A stretch of DNA of 64,000 bases from Erodium maritimum. Lineage: Eukaryota; Streptophyta; Magnoliopsida; Geraniales; Geraniaceae. The notes beneath the pieces are model-generated. The model was given only the letters and a program-made list of their open reading frames with translations, was not told the DNA's origin and did no database searches. The stretch covers positions 128,619,203-128,683,202 of the forward strand of contig OY997588.1 of NCBI GenBank assembly GCA_963921825.1. Reading direction: 5' to 3'. Below, piece by piece: positions 34,748 through 44,898 of the stretch. Position numbers and translations under genes: made by a program. How positions within the stretch are numbered: position 1 is the stretch's first letter; each line of letters opens with the position of its first letter.

Positions 34748-36037
34748 ATGATCTCCTTCTTGCGGAATAGAGAGTGTCGATAGGTAGACCAGAACATTTT
34801 CCATAGAAGAGGAGTTACTAATGACCACAACATTCCAATCGGACCAAGAGCTAGAAACACAAAGGAAAAATAACAGATCTTCTTCCCATGCATAAGAATC
34901 AAAGTTGCAGCAAATGAAATCATCATAGAGAAATGAGTGCAACCATCAACTTCCTCAGAAGTCTACTAAAAAAATCATGTAAAGCGTACCGTGAAGTCAG
35001 TACTGCGAGGAACATCAATAAAGAAGCACTTGAGGCATATAATGACAATGTATATGCAATGGTAAATGTTGTAAACCAGTTTTTGCTCAAATGTATGGCC
35101 ACGCCAGCATCACTATTCCTACCGAGGAACATGCATAAAGCAGGAAATGTCACCATCATTATGAGCCCCGCCACAACGGTAGCAGACTGAGCCGCATCTT
35201 TCACTGCTTTCTCCCCATATTCAATCAACTTTGCATGGGTTTTCATGAACAAGTCACGAGGTTTTAAAAGGTCATTATTCAGTTCATCTCCATACTTGGG
35301 ATTACACGTGCTCCTGATTTCCTATAAAATGACATGGTTTTAGTTAGAATAAGTTTGAAAACAACAAGTTTTGATTAACATCATAGACATGAATTTGTGC
35401 AAGTACTAATCAAATTACCTCAAACCAATACAGTTCCTTTTACATTTGAAGAGCGGGTCCAAACAACATCAAGTTCAGTTGTAGGTGCCAATTGGGCCAC
35501 CAAATGTAAAATAATGTTTCCTTCACTATTCGTGCAAGTCAATAACGAATCCTCTCGACCCCTAAAGCTATGTAAGAGATTCTAGACATGTTTTTTCCAT
35601 TACTCCACAGCAGTCCAAAATATAGTCTTGTCATTCACTCTGGCATCAATAAGAATAGGGTTCGCAATCAACATCTCTATGATGAAGTCTAGAAGCCCAC
35701 CCTTGGCCGCCTCTACCATCACTTGATAGACATAATCTTTCAGATTGTTTGGACTGTAAGTACAAACTTGACTGTAGACAATTTTCACAAGGCATCCTAC
35801 CTTCTTATACAAGGCAGGCGCATCAAAAGTTACTTCACATTCAACAAAATCCCCTTCACGGTCACAAGTTCGATACATCCAGTGAATAAACTTAGAGCAA
35901 CCTAATCATTAAGACATACAATTAAAATACATACTACAAATAATGACCAACCAAGCAAAAATAAAAATAGAAATATATATGGTTGGCTCTTAATTTAAAA
36001 GAAATAATAAAACGGACTTAATATCTTACGCTTGGAT
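34748..36037 (-). pseudogene. Ankyrin-repeat/PGG-domain protein (ACD6-like), copy A
   Basis: Exon 35901-35419 encodes SKFIHWMYRTCDREGDFVE, then LLDFIIEMLIANPILIDARV, an IFWTAVE segment, and GNIILHLVAQLAP. Exon 35321 to about 34748 encodes a PGG domain (LFMKTHAKLIEYGEKAVKDA, then TVVAGLIMMVTFPALCMF) and further membrane helices. Ankyrin/PGG proteins of the ACD6/ITN1 type are plasma-membrane regulators of immunity and stress. This copy is broken: in-frame stops at 35600-35602 and 35582-35584, a frame change near 35470 followed by another stop, and a frame change near 34925 before the last helices. Splice junctions are still canonical. An upstream exon end resembling copy B lies at about 35980-36037, where a (TA)n tract and TIR elements begin. 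Confidence 0.8.
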
Positions 36038-36046
36038 TCGTTGTGG

Positions 36047-36074
<28 letters not shown>
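36047..36074. repeat. (TA)n tract
   Basis: Fourteen TA units immediately left of the first TIR element. Confidence 0.9.
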
Positions 36075-36080
<6 letters not shown>

Positions 36081-36440
36081 GCTATCTAGTAAAAACCATA
36101 CTTATTGTGCAAACTACGAACCAAGCTAAGCCACAGGATGCGGTCAAAGTGACGTCAGCAGAGCGCGCGTGATGCTGACACGTGGCAGATTCGCGCGCAC
36201 CTCTGCCGGCGCACGTGAGCGTGTTGACCACGCGCGCGCACGGTGCTAATAGTTTGGCGCGCAGAGTGCTAATAGTTTAGCACATTGCCAACCTATTAGC
36301 ACTGTGCGCCCAAACTATTAGCATTATGCGCGCCACGTGTCAGCACTGTGCGCGCGCACCAGCAGCGCGCACGCCCACGTGTCAGCACCTGGTGAGTTCG
36401 TAGTTTGCACAATAAGGGGTGGTTTGTACCTGATACCAAT

Positions 36441-36442
<2 letters not shown>
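36075..36442. mobile_element. TIR element 1 in (TA)n
   Basis: 368 bases between (TA)n tracts. The left end reads gtggctatctagtaaaaacc then cttattgtgcaaactacgaa; the right end on the minus strand reads ggattggtatcaggtacaaa then ccttattgtgcaaactacgaa. The interior is GC-rich with TGACGTCA, several CACGTG cores and inverted copies of gtgctaatagttt. No coding capacity. The insertion in a TA microsatellite recalls rice Micron, but sequence kinship is untested. Confidence 0.75.

Positions 36443-36494
<52 letters not shown>
36443..36494. repeat. (TA)26 tract
   Basis: A 52-base TA tract shared as border by TIR elements 1 and 2. Confidence 0.9.
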
Positions 36495-36497
<3 letters not shown>

Positions 36498-37578
36498 GGA
36501 CTATCAAGTACAAACCACTCCTTAGATCAGAACATAGAACCTACACCTTCCAATATAGAAAATCTATGGCCCATAATTTTCAGAAATTATACATGTAAAA
36601 TTGGTTCACGCGCATCTATATGGGGTAGTTTCGGAAATTGGTTCACGCGCATGTAACATTCAGATAGGAAATTGGCTGCTATTTTCGTTTTTTTTCACCA
36701 AGTTTACTATTTTGATTTTTCCCGCTTCGTTTCAACTCCGATTTAATTTTTTCTTGCGCAAATATTTTTATTTTCCCAAGAACTATCTATCAAGTAGCAT
36801 ATTGAATATGTTTTGAAGCAAGAAAAAAACGATTTAATCAAACAAACAAAAAAAATAAACGAAATTAATGTATGTTTTGTAATTTTCAGTTGTATGTGTA
36901 CGATAAACCTAATGTATGTTTATAGGAGCTAAAACTCAATGTATGTTCTTGCCATTTTCATTTGTATGTGTAGGCTAAACTTAATGTATGTTTTTATGTT
37001 TTCGCAACTGCATATGTGTAAGCTAAACTTAATGTATGTTCTTCTCATTTTCATTTGTATGTGTAAGCTAAACTGAATGTATGTTTTTACCATTTTCATA
37101 TGTATGTGTAAGCTAACCTTAATGTATGTTTTTGCAATTGCATTTGCATGTATACTACCCATAACTTTTCACTTTACAACATAAACATACATTACGTTTA
37201 GCGTACACATACAATTGAAAATTACAAAACATACATTCCTTTCGTATCCCTTTTTTTGTTTGAGTAAATCGTTTTTTTTCTTGCTTCAAAACGTATTCAG
37301 TATGCTACTTGATAGATAGGTCTTGAAAGAAGAAAATTATTGGCGCAAAAAAAAATTAAATCGGGGTTGAAACGAAACGGGAAAGATCAAAATAGTAAAC
37401 TTGGTGAAAAAAAAGTCGAAATTACCCTCAAATTCGAAATTAAAACCAATTTCAGCATACTTTTATGCGCGTGTAGTTAAAATTGGAAAACAAATCTCAC
37501 TCATCCAATAAAATATTTAAAAGGATGAGATTAGTTCTACGTTCTGACCAATTTGGGAGGTTTGTACCTGATAGTGAT

Positions 37579-37580
<2 letters not shown>
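36495..37580. mobile_element. TIR element 2 with minisatellite core
   Basis: 1086 bases. Left end gggactatcaagtacaaacc, then cagaacatagaacc; right end on the minus strand ggatcactatcaggtacaaa, then cagaacgtagaac. The inner arms (36700-36850 and 37240-37420) pair and contain cccgcttcgttt and ttttgaagca, also found in the arms of the element at 18317-21119. The core (36860-37230) is a tandem array. No protein. Confidence 0.75.
36860..37160 (+). repeat. Tandem array of TAATGTATGTTTTT units
   Basis: Five to six copies of a 55-60 base unit containing cttaatgtatgtttttacc, attttcatttgtatgtgt and aagctaaa. Minus-strand open frames across it are repeats of the same peptide and not a gene. Confidence 0.8.

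Positions 37581-37644
<64 letters not shown>
37581..37644. repeat. (TA)32 tract
   Basis: A 64-base TA tract between TIR elements 2 and 3. Confidence 0.9.
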
Positions 37645-37646
<2 letters not shown>

Positions 37647-37971
37647 ATTGGTATCAGGTACAAACCCCCCCTTATTGTGCAAACTACGAACCCATGAGAG
37701 CCACAAGATCCCCCCAAAGTGATGTCAACAGAGCGCACCAGATGTTAACACGTGGACAATATATATATAAAACACCGCACCTTATTGTGCAAACTACGAA
37801 CTCACCAGGCGCTGACACGTGGCGCGTAGAGTGCTAATAGTTTGGGCGCACAGTTCTAATAGTCCCAAACTATTAGCACCGTGCTGCGCAAACTATCAGC
37901 ACTAAACGTGCCACGTGTCAGCACCTGGTGAGTTCATAGTTTGCACAATAAGGGTGGTTTTTACTGGATAG

Positions 37972-37977
<6 letters not shown>
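37645..37977. mobile_element. TIR element 3 in (TA)n
   Basis: 333 bases, close relative of element 1: left end ggattggtatcaggtacaaa then cttattgtgcaaactacgaa; right end (minus) gggtagctatccagtaaaaa then cttattgtgcaaactatgaa. It has three CACGTG cores and inverted gtgctaatagttt words, and is bordered on the right by a further TA tract (37978-38003). An internal (TA)5 with a second gcaccttattgtgcaaacta near 37775 suggests an older element edge inside it. Confidence 0.72.
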
Positions 37978-38004
<27 letters not shown>

Positions 38005-38221
38005 TTTTTTGATAGGCTAAGAATTTTATTAAGCAAAAGTTCTATAAAGTTATAGAACAAAGCAGGAAAGTATCCAAAAGGATCCTTCCTCAAACCAATA
38101 CTAGCTTCAAAAAGAGCAAAAAACATGATAGGAGAAAAACCAGAAAAAGTCTTTCCTATTTTCTATCCGGGTTCAAACAGGTGAACCGATTAGAAACTTG
38201 AACAGGAGTTAAAACATGATC

Positions 38222-41200
38222 CTAACTCGGTTCCAAATACTCCTTGTTCTTCCTGCCCTTGGCGTCCTTCTCGAGCGCCAAAGCACATAGATCAACAGGT
38301 TTGTGGCCAATTTTCGAACTGTGCGTCCAAAAACCCGTGCTATCCTTTTTAGCAATGTCCACCATAAAACTGTTGGGTCTCGAGGTAGGGTTGGAGATGA
38401 ACCAACTCGCAGCGGAAAATCAATACAAACCAAGAGACGATTAAAACCATGAAACAACTAACAAAGAATGGATTCACAAGAGAAAAATTCAGCACTATCT
38501 CTTACCAAAACAAGAACACCGGTTAACGAATGATTGGCTTGAGTCTCCAAGACGCCTACGTATCCACATGGTAATCAAAGCCACGTATTTCTTCTCTTTG
38601 AGGACTCAAGAACACAAAAATGGAGGTGGAAACTAGCCAAACCCGAAATGGCCATGGAAGAGGGAGAGAAAATGTGTTTCCTATTCTTGTCTTGTGTTTG
38701 TTATGTTGAAAAAAGATGACTTAAACATAACAAAACCCATACTTGTCCAACTAAAGGCATGGGACAAGTATGGTGTCAAGTAAGGTGTAAATAGGACAAG
38801 GTATGGCAAGACAAGATTGGGTTAGGTGGTGAATCACCAACACCTTAATCCTTGTCTTGCTTACTTAGTACTAATTAATCAAGACTTGATTAATTAGTTC
38901 CATGGACCTTGGTTGCATGGGCCTTTCATGGGCCTCTTGGAACATGGCCCGTGGCCATTTCCAACGAGGTCCCGTGATTCGCTCATCGCCTCCAAGCCTT
39001 CCATACCGGAAATGTCCAACATTATCCGACGCGATCAATCCCAAGACTCCAAGCCTTGTCTCGATCCGTAAAGTCCTATTCACGTACGAGCACATGACCC
39101 AAAACCCAGTTTTGGTCATGTCCCGAGACAACTCCCTTTTGGCCATTCTCCATAAATGTGTCAATGAGTTTCATCCTCCGGTGTGACCCTTAGGTTTATG
39201 CATGTCAATAGATCAACGTAAAATCCCATTTTACTTGATCCTATTTAAGTGGCAACTAACGAGACTTTAGTATTGCCTGACACTGCATAACGAATCGACC
39301 CTGTCGATTCTAACCTTTCCGTCATCCCTGTCATTATCCTTTTATCTCCGATATCCTGATTGAGATAAGGCATAGAGCCGTCATCCTTATTATTCTCAAT
39401 CACCGTTCCTTGATATGTGAGATGACTGAAGATATGATACCCAGTATCATGTGCATGGCCATGCTATTCTTTCAGTCACTCTCGATCAAGCGGCCGAGAA
39501 CCGATATCTTTCCCATACCTCAGTATGAGGGATAAATCCCTTAGCCGCCTTTCGTGTCACTCATGTAGCCCGTCCCCAAGCCAATCATGGCCGCTATGGA
39601 AGCCCTGTTACGGACAACGTTAGGCTCAGGTCAAACTCAGTTGTTGACTACATAGCGATCACAAAGACTCCTTGGTCTAAGGATACATGACAAGCTACGA
39701 CACTGAATATGTTCATGAATTAATCTATGGCACATATTCAGGGCGGGTCGTCCAATATCATGTCCCACATGATATCTATGATCAGACTCCGGAATCCCAT
39801 TCCAATGACTAACAGAACGTAAGCCATAAAGAGCCATCTTTCATACTAGTCGCTTCTAGTGAAGCTTTGTTGACTAGGGACCCATCGAGTGTGATCTATC
39901 TCGATCTATGGTTCTATTCGCATGGTGGGCATAGATCAGAGCACACATCGATATATTACTCCAACACATAAGTAATATAGAGCCGCTTTAATTTTATTGC
40001 TAACGATGATATATACATTTGGACATTTAGGATTGAACTACGGGCACTAAGACTAACAAAAACACCCCGTGTTATCCCCTCTATCGACAGAGGTCCTGGC
40101 TCTTGTCTGATATACCACGGTTGGTGGGACATTTACCTTCGAGAGACCCTTCTTTGGACGACCACGTTTCTTTGGCACCGGTTTTTCCAAGGCTTCCTTC
40201 CAAGGACTTCCTTGAAAACCGGCTTCCCGAAGCGGGTCACCATCCTGATGAAGGTTATCTATCACTGGGCCCGAGCTCTTAGAAGCCAAACCAATATCAT
40301 GCCCAATACGATTAAAGACGGTACCCAAACTTGGTTCGTCATGGGCAAACAATTGGATCTTTGCAGATGGATTTAAACTCAACCCACCCAAAGCAGGCCC
40401 ATTTTCTCTTACTGGATCAGACCCAGCTTCACGCAAGCCCACTTCAGGTCCATATCCACTTGAACGCCCACAATCAACTAGACTCAGTGTCGTCATCGAC
40501 ACTGTTGCGGCTGGAATTGTTGGCGAGACTCCCGGATTCGTAGGAGATTGATTCTAAATTGAAGACCCGTTCGAAATTGGGATATCTCTCGACACCAATA
40601 TCCCTTGAATCCCGGAATTAACAGCAGGAACGGAAGTGTCAGGAGCAGATCGACGCTGGCCGGAATCCTCACGAGACTGCGACGGAGGGAAGATCACTGG
40701 AGCTGGCTTGGTCTGAAGCTCACGAGGAGGCTCCTTCCCTTCAAATGGCTGCTGAACCGCTTCCTTGGATCGAGATTCCGGAGCAACTCGCAAAACAGAG
40801 CTAGTGCTCTGTTTTCCCAATCCCACTGGTTCCGATGATGAAACCGGAGAAGAAGTGACCAAATGAGGCACTAAAACTTCCAATTCCTTGACTGCTAATC
40901 GAGCGAGCTCACCGGATTGTGAGATCGACACGTCCCGTGAAACAGAGCCTATGCTCTGTTTCGCGTTCCCGATATTCTCAATCGCCGGAGAGGCCAAACG
41001 GCGCCGAGAAAACGCCACGAACAGCTTGTGACCTCTCACGAGTGCCCCATTCAGAGTCTCAAAAGCCTGGGCTGCAGCCAAAGACGTCGTGAATCTGACG
41101 AAACCGAAAAACAGTCCCTTCTTGTTGGCTTTCTTCACCAGTGAAAAGGAAGCGATCACGCCAAACTTGGAAAGCTCAGCCCGAAACCAATCCTCCGACT

Positions 41201-41624
41201 CCGAATAAGGCAGATTCCGGACGTACAACTCCTTCTCGCTCACCTCGAACTGAACCGGGAGACGTCGCCGGCGTCCCACATCTTTACTCGAGCACACTCC
41301 GGCCGTCTCCCCATCCTTTGATCCAGCCACGGGACTAGAGATCGGAGCAGGGGCGGCCTTACATGAAGATTTCGGACCGTGCTTCTCCGTTACAGGATCC
41401 GGGCGAAGCTTCCCGCCCCAGCGACGCCCCACCTTCTATGCATCACTACCAGTGGCCGGATCAACCTTCACCTTGGACGGATTCTTAGACATCCGGCCAA
41501 CAAAGACATCTCCTCTCGCAGACACAGAAGCACCTGTAGCAGAAGCTAAGGCACAATATTCACTGTAGAGGGATAGGAGTCGCGAACAGAAGGAGAAGAA
41601 CGAGAGCACCTTAGGGCCGGCCAT
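38222..41624 (-). pseudogene. RRM-containing LINE ORF1-like protein, split and nonsense-bearing
   Basis: The frame opens with MAGPKVLSFFSF at 41624. It has an in-frame TAG at 41433-41435, then an RRM at about 41235-41000 with RNP2 LYVRNL and RNP1 KGLFFGFVRF. A Ser/Pro-rich linker and a second in-frame stop at 40554-40556 follow, then a tail with KKRGRPKKG (AT-hook-like) to 40064. The frame is cut by a solo LTR and resumes in the same phase at 38370 (MVDIAKKDSTGFW), ending at 38222. Some plant LINE ORF1 proteins carry an RRM for RNA binding; that is the likely role. An alternative is a retrocopy of a host RRM gene, because ORF2 is missing. Confidence 0.72.
38371..40058. mobile_element. Solo LTR, copia-like
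   Basis: Starts tgttgggtctcgaggtag, ends gactaaca, with a perfect 5 bp TSD, aaaac, at 38366-38370 and 40059-40063. 1688 bases, no coding capacity. Removing it and one TSD copy restores the reading frame of the LINE ORF1 around it, which confirms the borders. Family is uncertain: the TGTTGGG start and cgcagcggaaaat near the end recall plant Ty1/copia LTRs. Orientation not fixed. Confidence 0.85.
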
Positions 41625-41688
41625 ATATATATATATGTCATATGGATAGTTGGCTCATAATTTAAAACAAATAATAAAATAAACTTAC

Positions 41689-42180
41689 ATGACGTCTCAT
41701 CCTCAGATTCATTGTGGAGAGCACGTAAAGACTATGAGAATGCATGAATAGGTGTTGTTCCTTGAATGCAACGTTGTAGAAGCAACTTGGGAAATCCTCT
41801 AATTAGAGTTAGAGTCGAATCTATAGAAAGAAAAAAGACCCAAAATTTTGATATCAGAAAAGAGATCTAGAACTATACTTTGAAAATGTTTTAACATATA
41901 TCAAGAAAATAAACGATCATCTTACCATACAATCTGATATTGAGTAAATTCACCAGTAATTCAACCCCCATCATTCCGAAATCGAGGTCGAGTACTTGTT
42001 TACCCGTGTACCAAAAAATCTTACGCGTAGCTTCCATGCATCCTTTGCTAGAAGCCCTTATGGCTGGTAACGTGTTGTGGTCTCTAGGGGGTTTAGGGTA
42101 TGCCACGACATACTCTTCCCCAGGAAATTTATGCAAACTCGTATATCTTTCAATTACATTCGATTTGATATCTTACGTGT
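41689..42180 (-). pseudogene. Ankyrin-repeat gene fragment, copy B
   Basis: Two exons: about 42180-41926 with LHKFPGEEYVVAYPKPPRDH, LPAIRASSKGCMEATRKIFW and LVNLLNIRLY; and 41820-41689 with STLTLIRGFPKLLLQ and GTTPIHAFS. They are joined in phase across a GTAAGA donor and CTATAG acceptor. This is ankyrin-repeat sequence of the same ACD6-like group as copy A. A stop follows HAFS in the second exon. Its 3' exon edge and adjoining intron (41628-41715) resemble 35952-36037 of copy A, so A and B look like remnants of duplicated genes. Confidence 0.7.
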
Positions 42181-42773
42181 CTAAATCGGAGTTCGTATGA
42201 AAAAATTATGATCATTTTAAGATTTGTCCTGCATGTAATTTGCATGTGGTTTACATTTGAGTGTATGGTTCATTTATTTTGGTACCACATTTTTCAATGA
42301 TTAATGTCATACCCTAAATTATATTTCTAGATCCAACTAGTATTTTGAGTGTATGGTTTATTTGCACTTGAGGAGAGGATATGTTTTTCTTTCAGAAGGT
42401 TACGCTATATCCTGCTCTAAATGATTGGTTGGTGTTTAAAACCTTGGCACCCACCTTGATCTAACTTGCAACTTTCTCACATGATCCAATACCAATTTTC
42501 TTACTCAAAATTAATAACGACTTTGTGAACTCGACTATAAAGTTGTTCCAGATAATACTGAAGTACATTGGAGTTGATTCATCCAATCGAGTACCTGCAC
42601 TGACTCTATATGAAGGAATAGTTTTTGTTGGAAAATTGTATAAGCAAACCCTAAAGCTGTCAGAGCTTTGTGATGAACTTTTTATGCAGATTTTGAAACA
42701 AACAAGAAGTAACCAAGATAGGTATGCAACTATATACTTTTTTTTTCTCTCAATTGTGATTCTTTATGGTAAC

Positions 42774-42982
42774 TATTAGAGGCCAACTCAACTATAAGCT
42801 CAAGCTGATAGTTGAAAGCTTAATTATAGTTATATATTCTAACACGCGCTCTCACAGACAAACCTGTGTCCGACTCTGATACCATATTAGAGGACTAACT
42901 AGACTAAAAGCTCAAGCTAATGGTTGAAGGCCCAATTTAGTTTTTTTTTTTATCGGGCCCAATTTAGTTTTATATTCTAACA
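42774..42982 (-). mobile_element. TRIM retrotransposon, 209 bp
   Basis: Minus-oriented, in the first intron of the KCBP pseudogene. The two terminal repeats each begin tgttagaatat and end cctctaata: 42885-42982 (5', 98 bases) and 42774-42844 (3', 71 bases). The interior is only 40 bases and begins at once with TGGTATCAGAG, the primer-binding site for initiator tRNA-Met. Flanking 5-mers gtaac (42769-42773) and ctaac (42983-42987) match at four of five bases. The 5' repeat is longer by an inserted T-rich piece. Confidence 0.78.
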
Positions 42983-43401
42983 CTAACGACTACTTTTATT
43001 TTGGTCGTGAATGTTGGTGCAAATCTTTTTATTGCTTTGCCTTCCATATTGGTTGCCTTCCATATTGGAGGAAGTACTTAATCAAGGCGTGGAATCTCAT
43101 GTATTTATGTGCATCTTCCATGCCTCACAACAAGGATATTGATGGATATCTGTCACAATATGTTCGTAATATAGCACATGGTGTGGATATTATTGATAAC
43201 GATGTTCGAATTCTTGCCCAAAAGACTTTAAATGCTTTGAAGCGCAATGTTAAGGCTGGTCCCAGACACATAATATCGGGACACAAGGAGATTGAATCCC
43301 TCTTAATAGGTATAAAGCTTACAACTGAAGTATTTTTCTTGGATGGAGATTCTAAAGAAATTGCATTTGTTATGGCGACAACAATGGCCGGTGCTGTTGA
43401 G

Positions 43402-44898
43402 GTACTCTTTTGCCAATATGAAACCTATTTCATTCTTGAACTTCCTAGCAGCTAATCAGGGCCGGCTTAAGCTTTAAGAGAGTTAAGCAATTGCTTAAAG
43501 CCACCGATTAGAAAAAGCCCCCTAAAATAAATAAGAAGTCGTTTAAGGCATCGGGTGAAAAAGACGCCATAAAATTAAAGATCTGTTATTATTTGATCAA
43601 ACATAATCAAGCGAAAAATATTAAACTTTTAATCTTGAAATTAAAATTTAATACTAGTTAAGCCTAATTGTGATCTCTATTCAAATTTGTCTTTTTAGAA
43701 AAGCATTTTTCATCCAAATAGAAGACAATTTTTCTTGATGGTTGAACATTCTAACAACTCTATGGATGTTTATTTCGCAGTAAAAAACTATCCTTAACGA
43801 AACCAAATATGAAAATTCCATTTATCAATGGTCAGTGAATTAAAAATATGGATAAAAAACAATAGAACACATCAAAAAGAAGCGTGGATATGTATATATC
43901 AATACACTATAGTACATGTTCGGGGAATGATAATCAATTTATCAACTTCATTACGGAAATGCTCAAACCAAAATAACCTGGAAAAGTAAGATATCAAAAT
44001 AGGAAAAGCAATCTAATACTGAATATAAATATTTGTTCAGAACAAAAAGAATGCAAAACAAACATATGAAAAATCCACTAGATGTTTGATTTGATATCTC
44101 ATTCTTCCCTTAATATTTTATAAATCATTTTCTAAGTCATTCAAATAATGAACCTATGCATTGGATATTAAAGAATATCAATATTCTCTTTTCGAAAAGG
44201 AAACAAAACATGTATATATTAACAACCGGTGCTAGAATATCTGATTTTTGTACGAATATGTCTAGTAAAAAAAGATCATTTATCGAAGAATAATCCATGG
44301 AGTTCATGGACTAAAAGCATGAGTCTCATCGTGTTTGACAATATTGAAAATCGGGGTTGCTAATATACACTAAAATTGTCTAGAAAAAAATCAAGTATGA
44401 AAATTTCTAGAAGTTGATGATAATAGCTAGCCATACACGACATCACATATAAGCTAGCATAATTTGGTGTAACTATCTAGAATTATCTTAAACCTATCAT
44501 ATTTTAACTTGACATGAATGTATCGTGTCTATAGATAAATGTGAATCCTTAAAATTTTAGATATTTGTATAGTATTCTAGATGGTACATCTTATCCATGA
44601 AGGCTATCTTGTTAGAAATTAATCTTCATCATTCATTTTAGTTTTTTAGTGTTATAAGTAGATGTTCAAGCTCATTCGTTCAATATCATCTAGTATACTC
44701 TTTCTATACGAACAAGTTTACTTATTTCCTTATTATATTCTTTCATAAAGAAAAAAAGCATCGATCAATTCTTGTTCAGCTAATAAGAAATTAGATATTC
44801 GAATGACTCAAAGTAGGGTAATACTCTTGTGCACCAGGCTGTCCTTAATATGGTTATTGCGCTCTAACTGTCATTAACTAAATCATTACATGCATAAG
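43402..44898. other. KCBP pseudogene intron 2, nothing recognised
   Basis: A 1.5 kb AT-rich intron. A stretch starting cagggccggcttaagc near 43458, with aagcccccta words, looks like the edge of some non-autonomous element, but no matching end was found. No coding frames. Confidence 0.45.

Larger units (their letters stand above)
38004..41624 (-). mobile_element. LINE-type copy 4 (RRM ORF1, no ORF2)
   Basis: Minus-oriented. The 3' end has TTAATAAAATTCTTAGCCTATC followed by an A run (T run at 38004-38010 on plus), a typical plant LINE tail. The ORF1 frame starts at the right edge, 41624, directly against a short (AT)n that could be the target duplication. The ORF1 stop at 38222 is followed by only about 210 bases before the tail, so there is no endonuclease or reverse transcriptase. 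A 1.7 kb solo LTR (38371-40058) splits the ORF. Confidence 0.7.

Noticed and set aside
36405..37722. Frames containing runs of Tyr-Ile
   Set aside because: Translation of (TA)n microsatellites.
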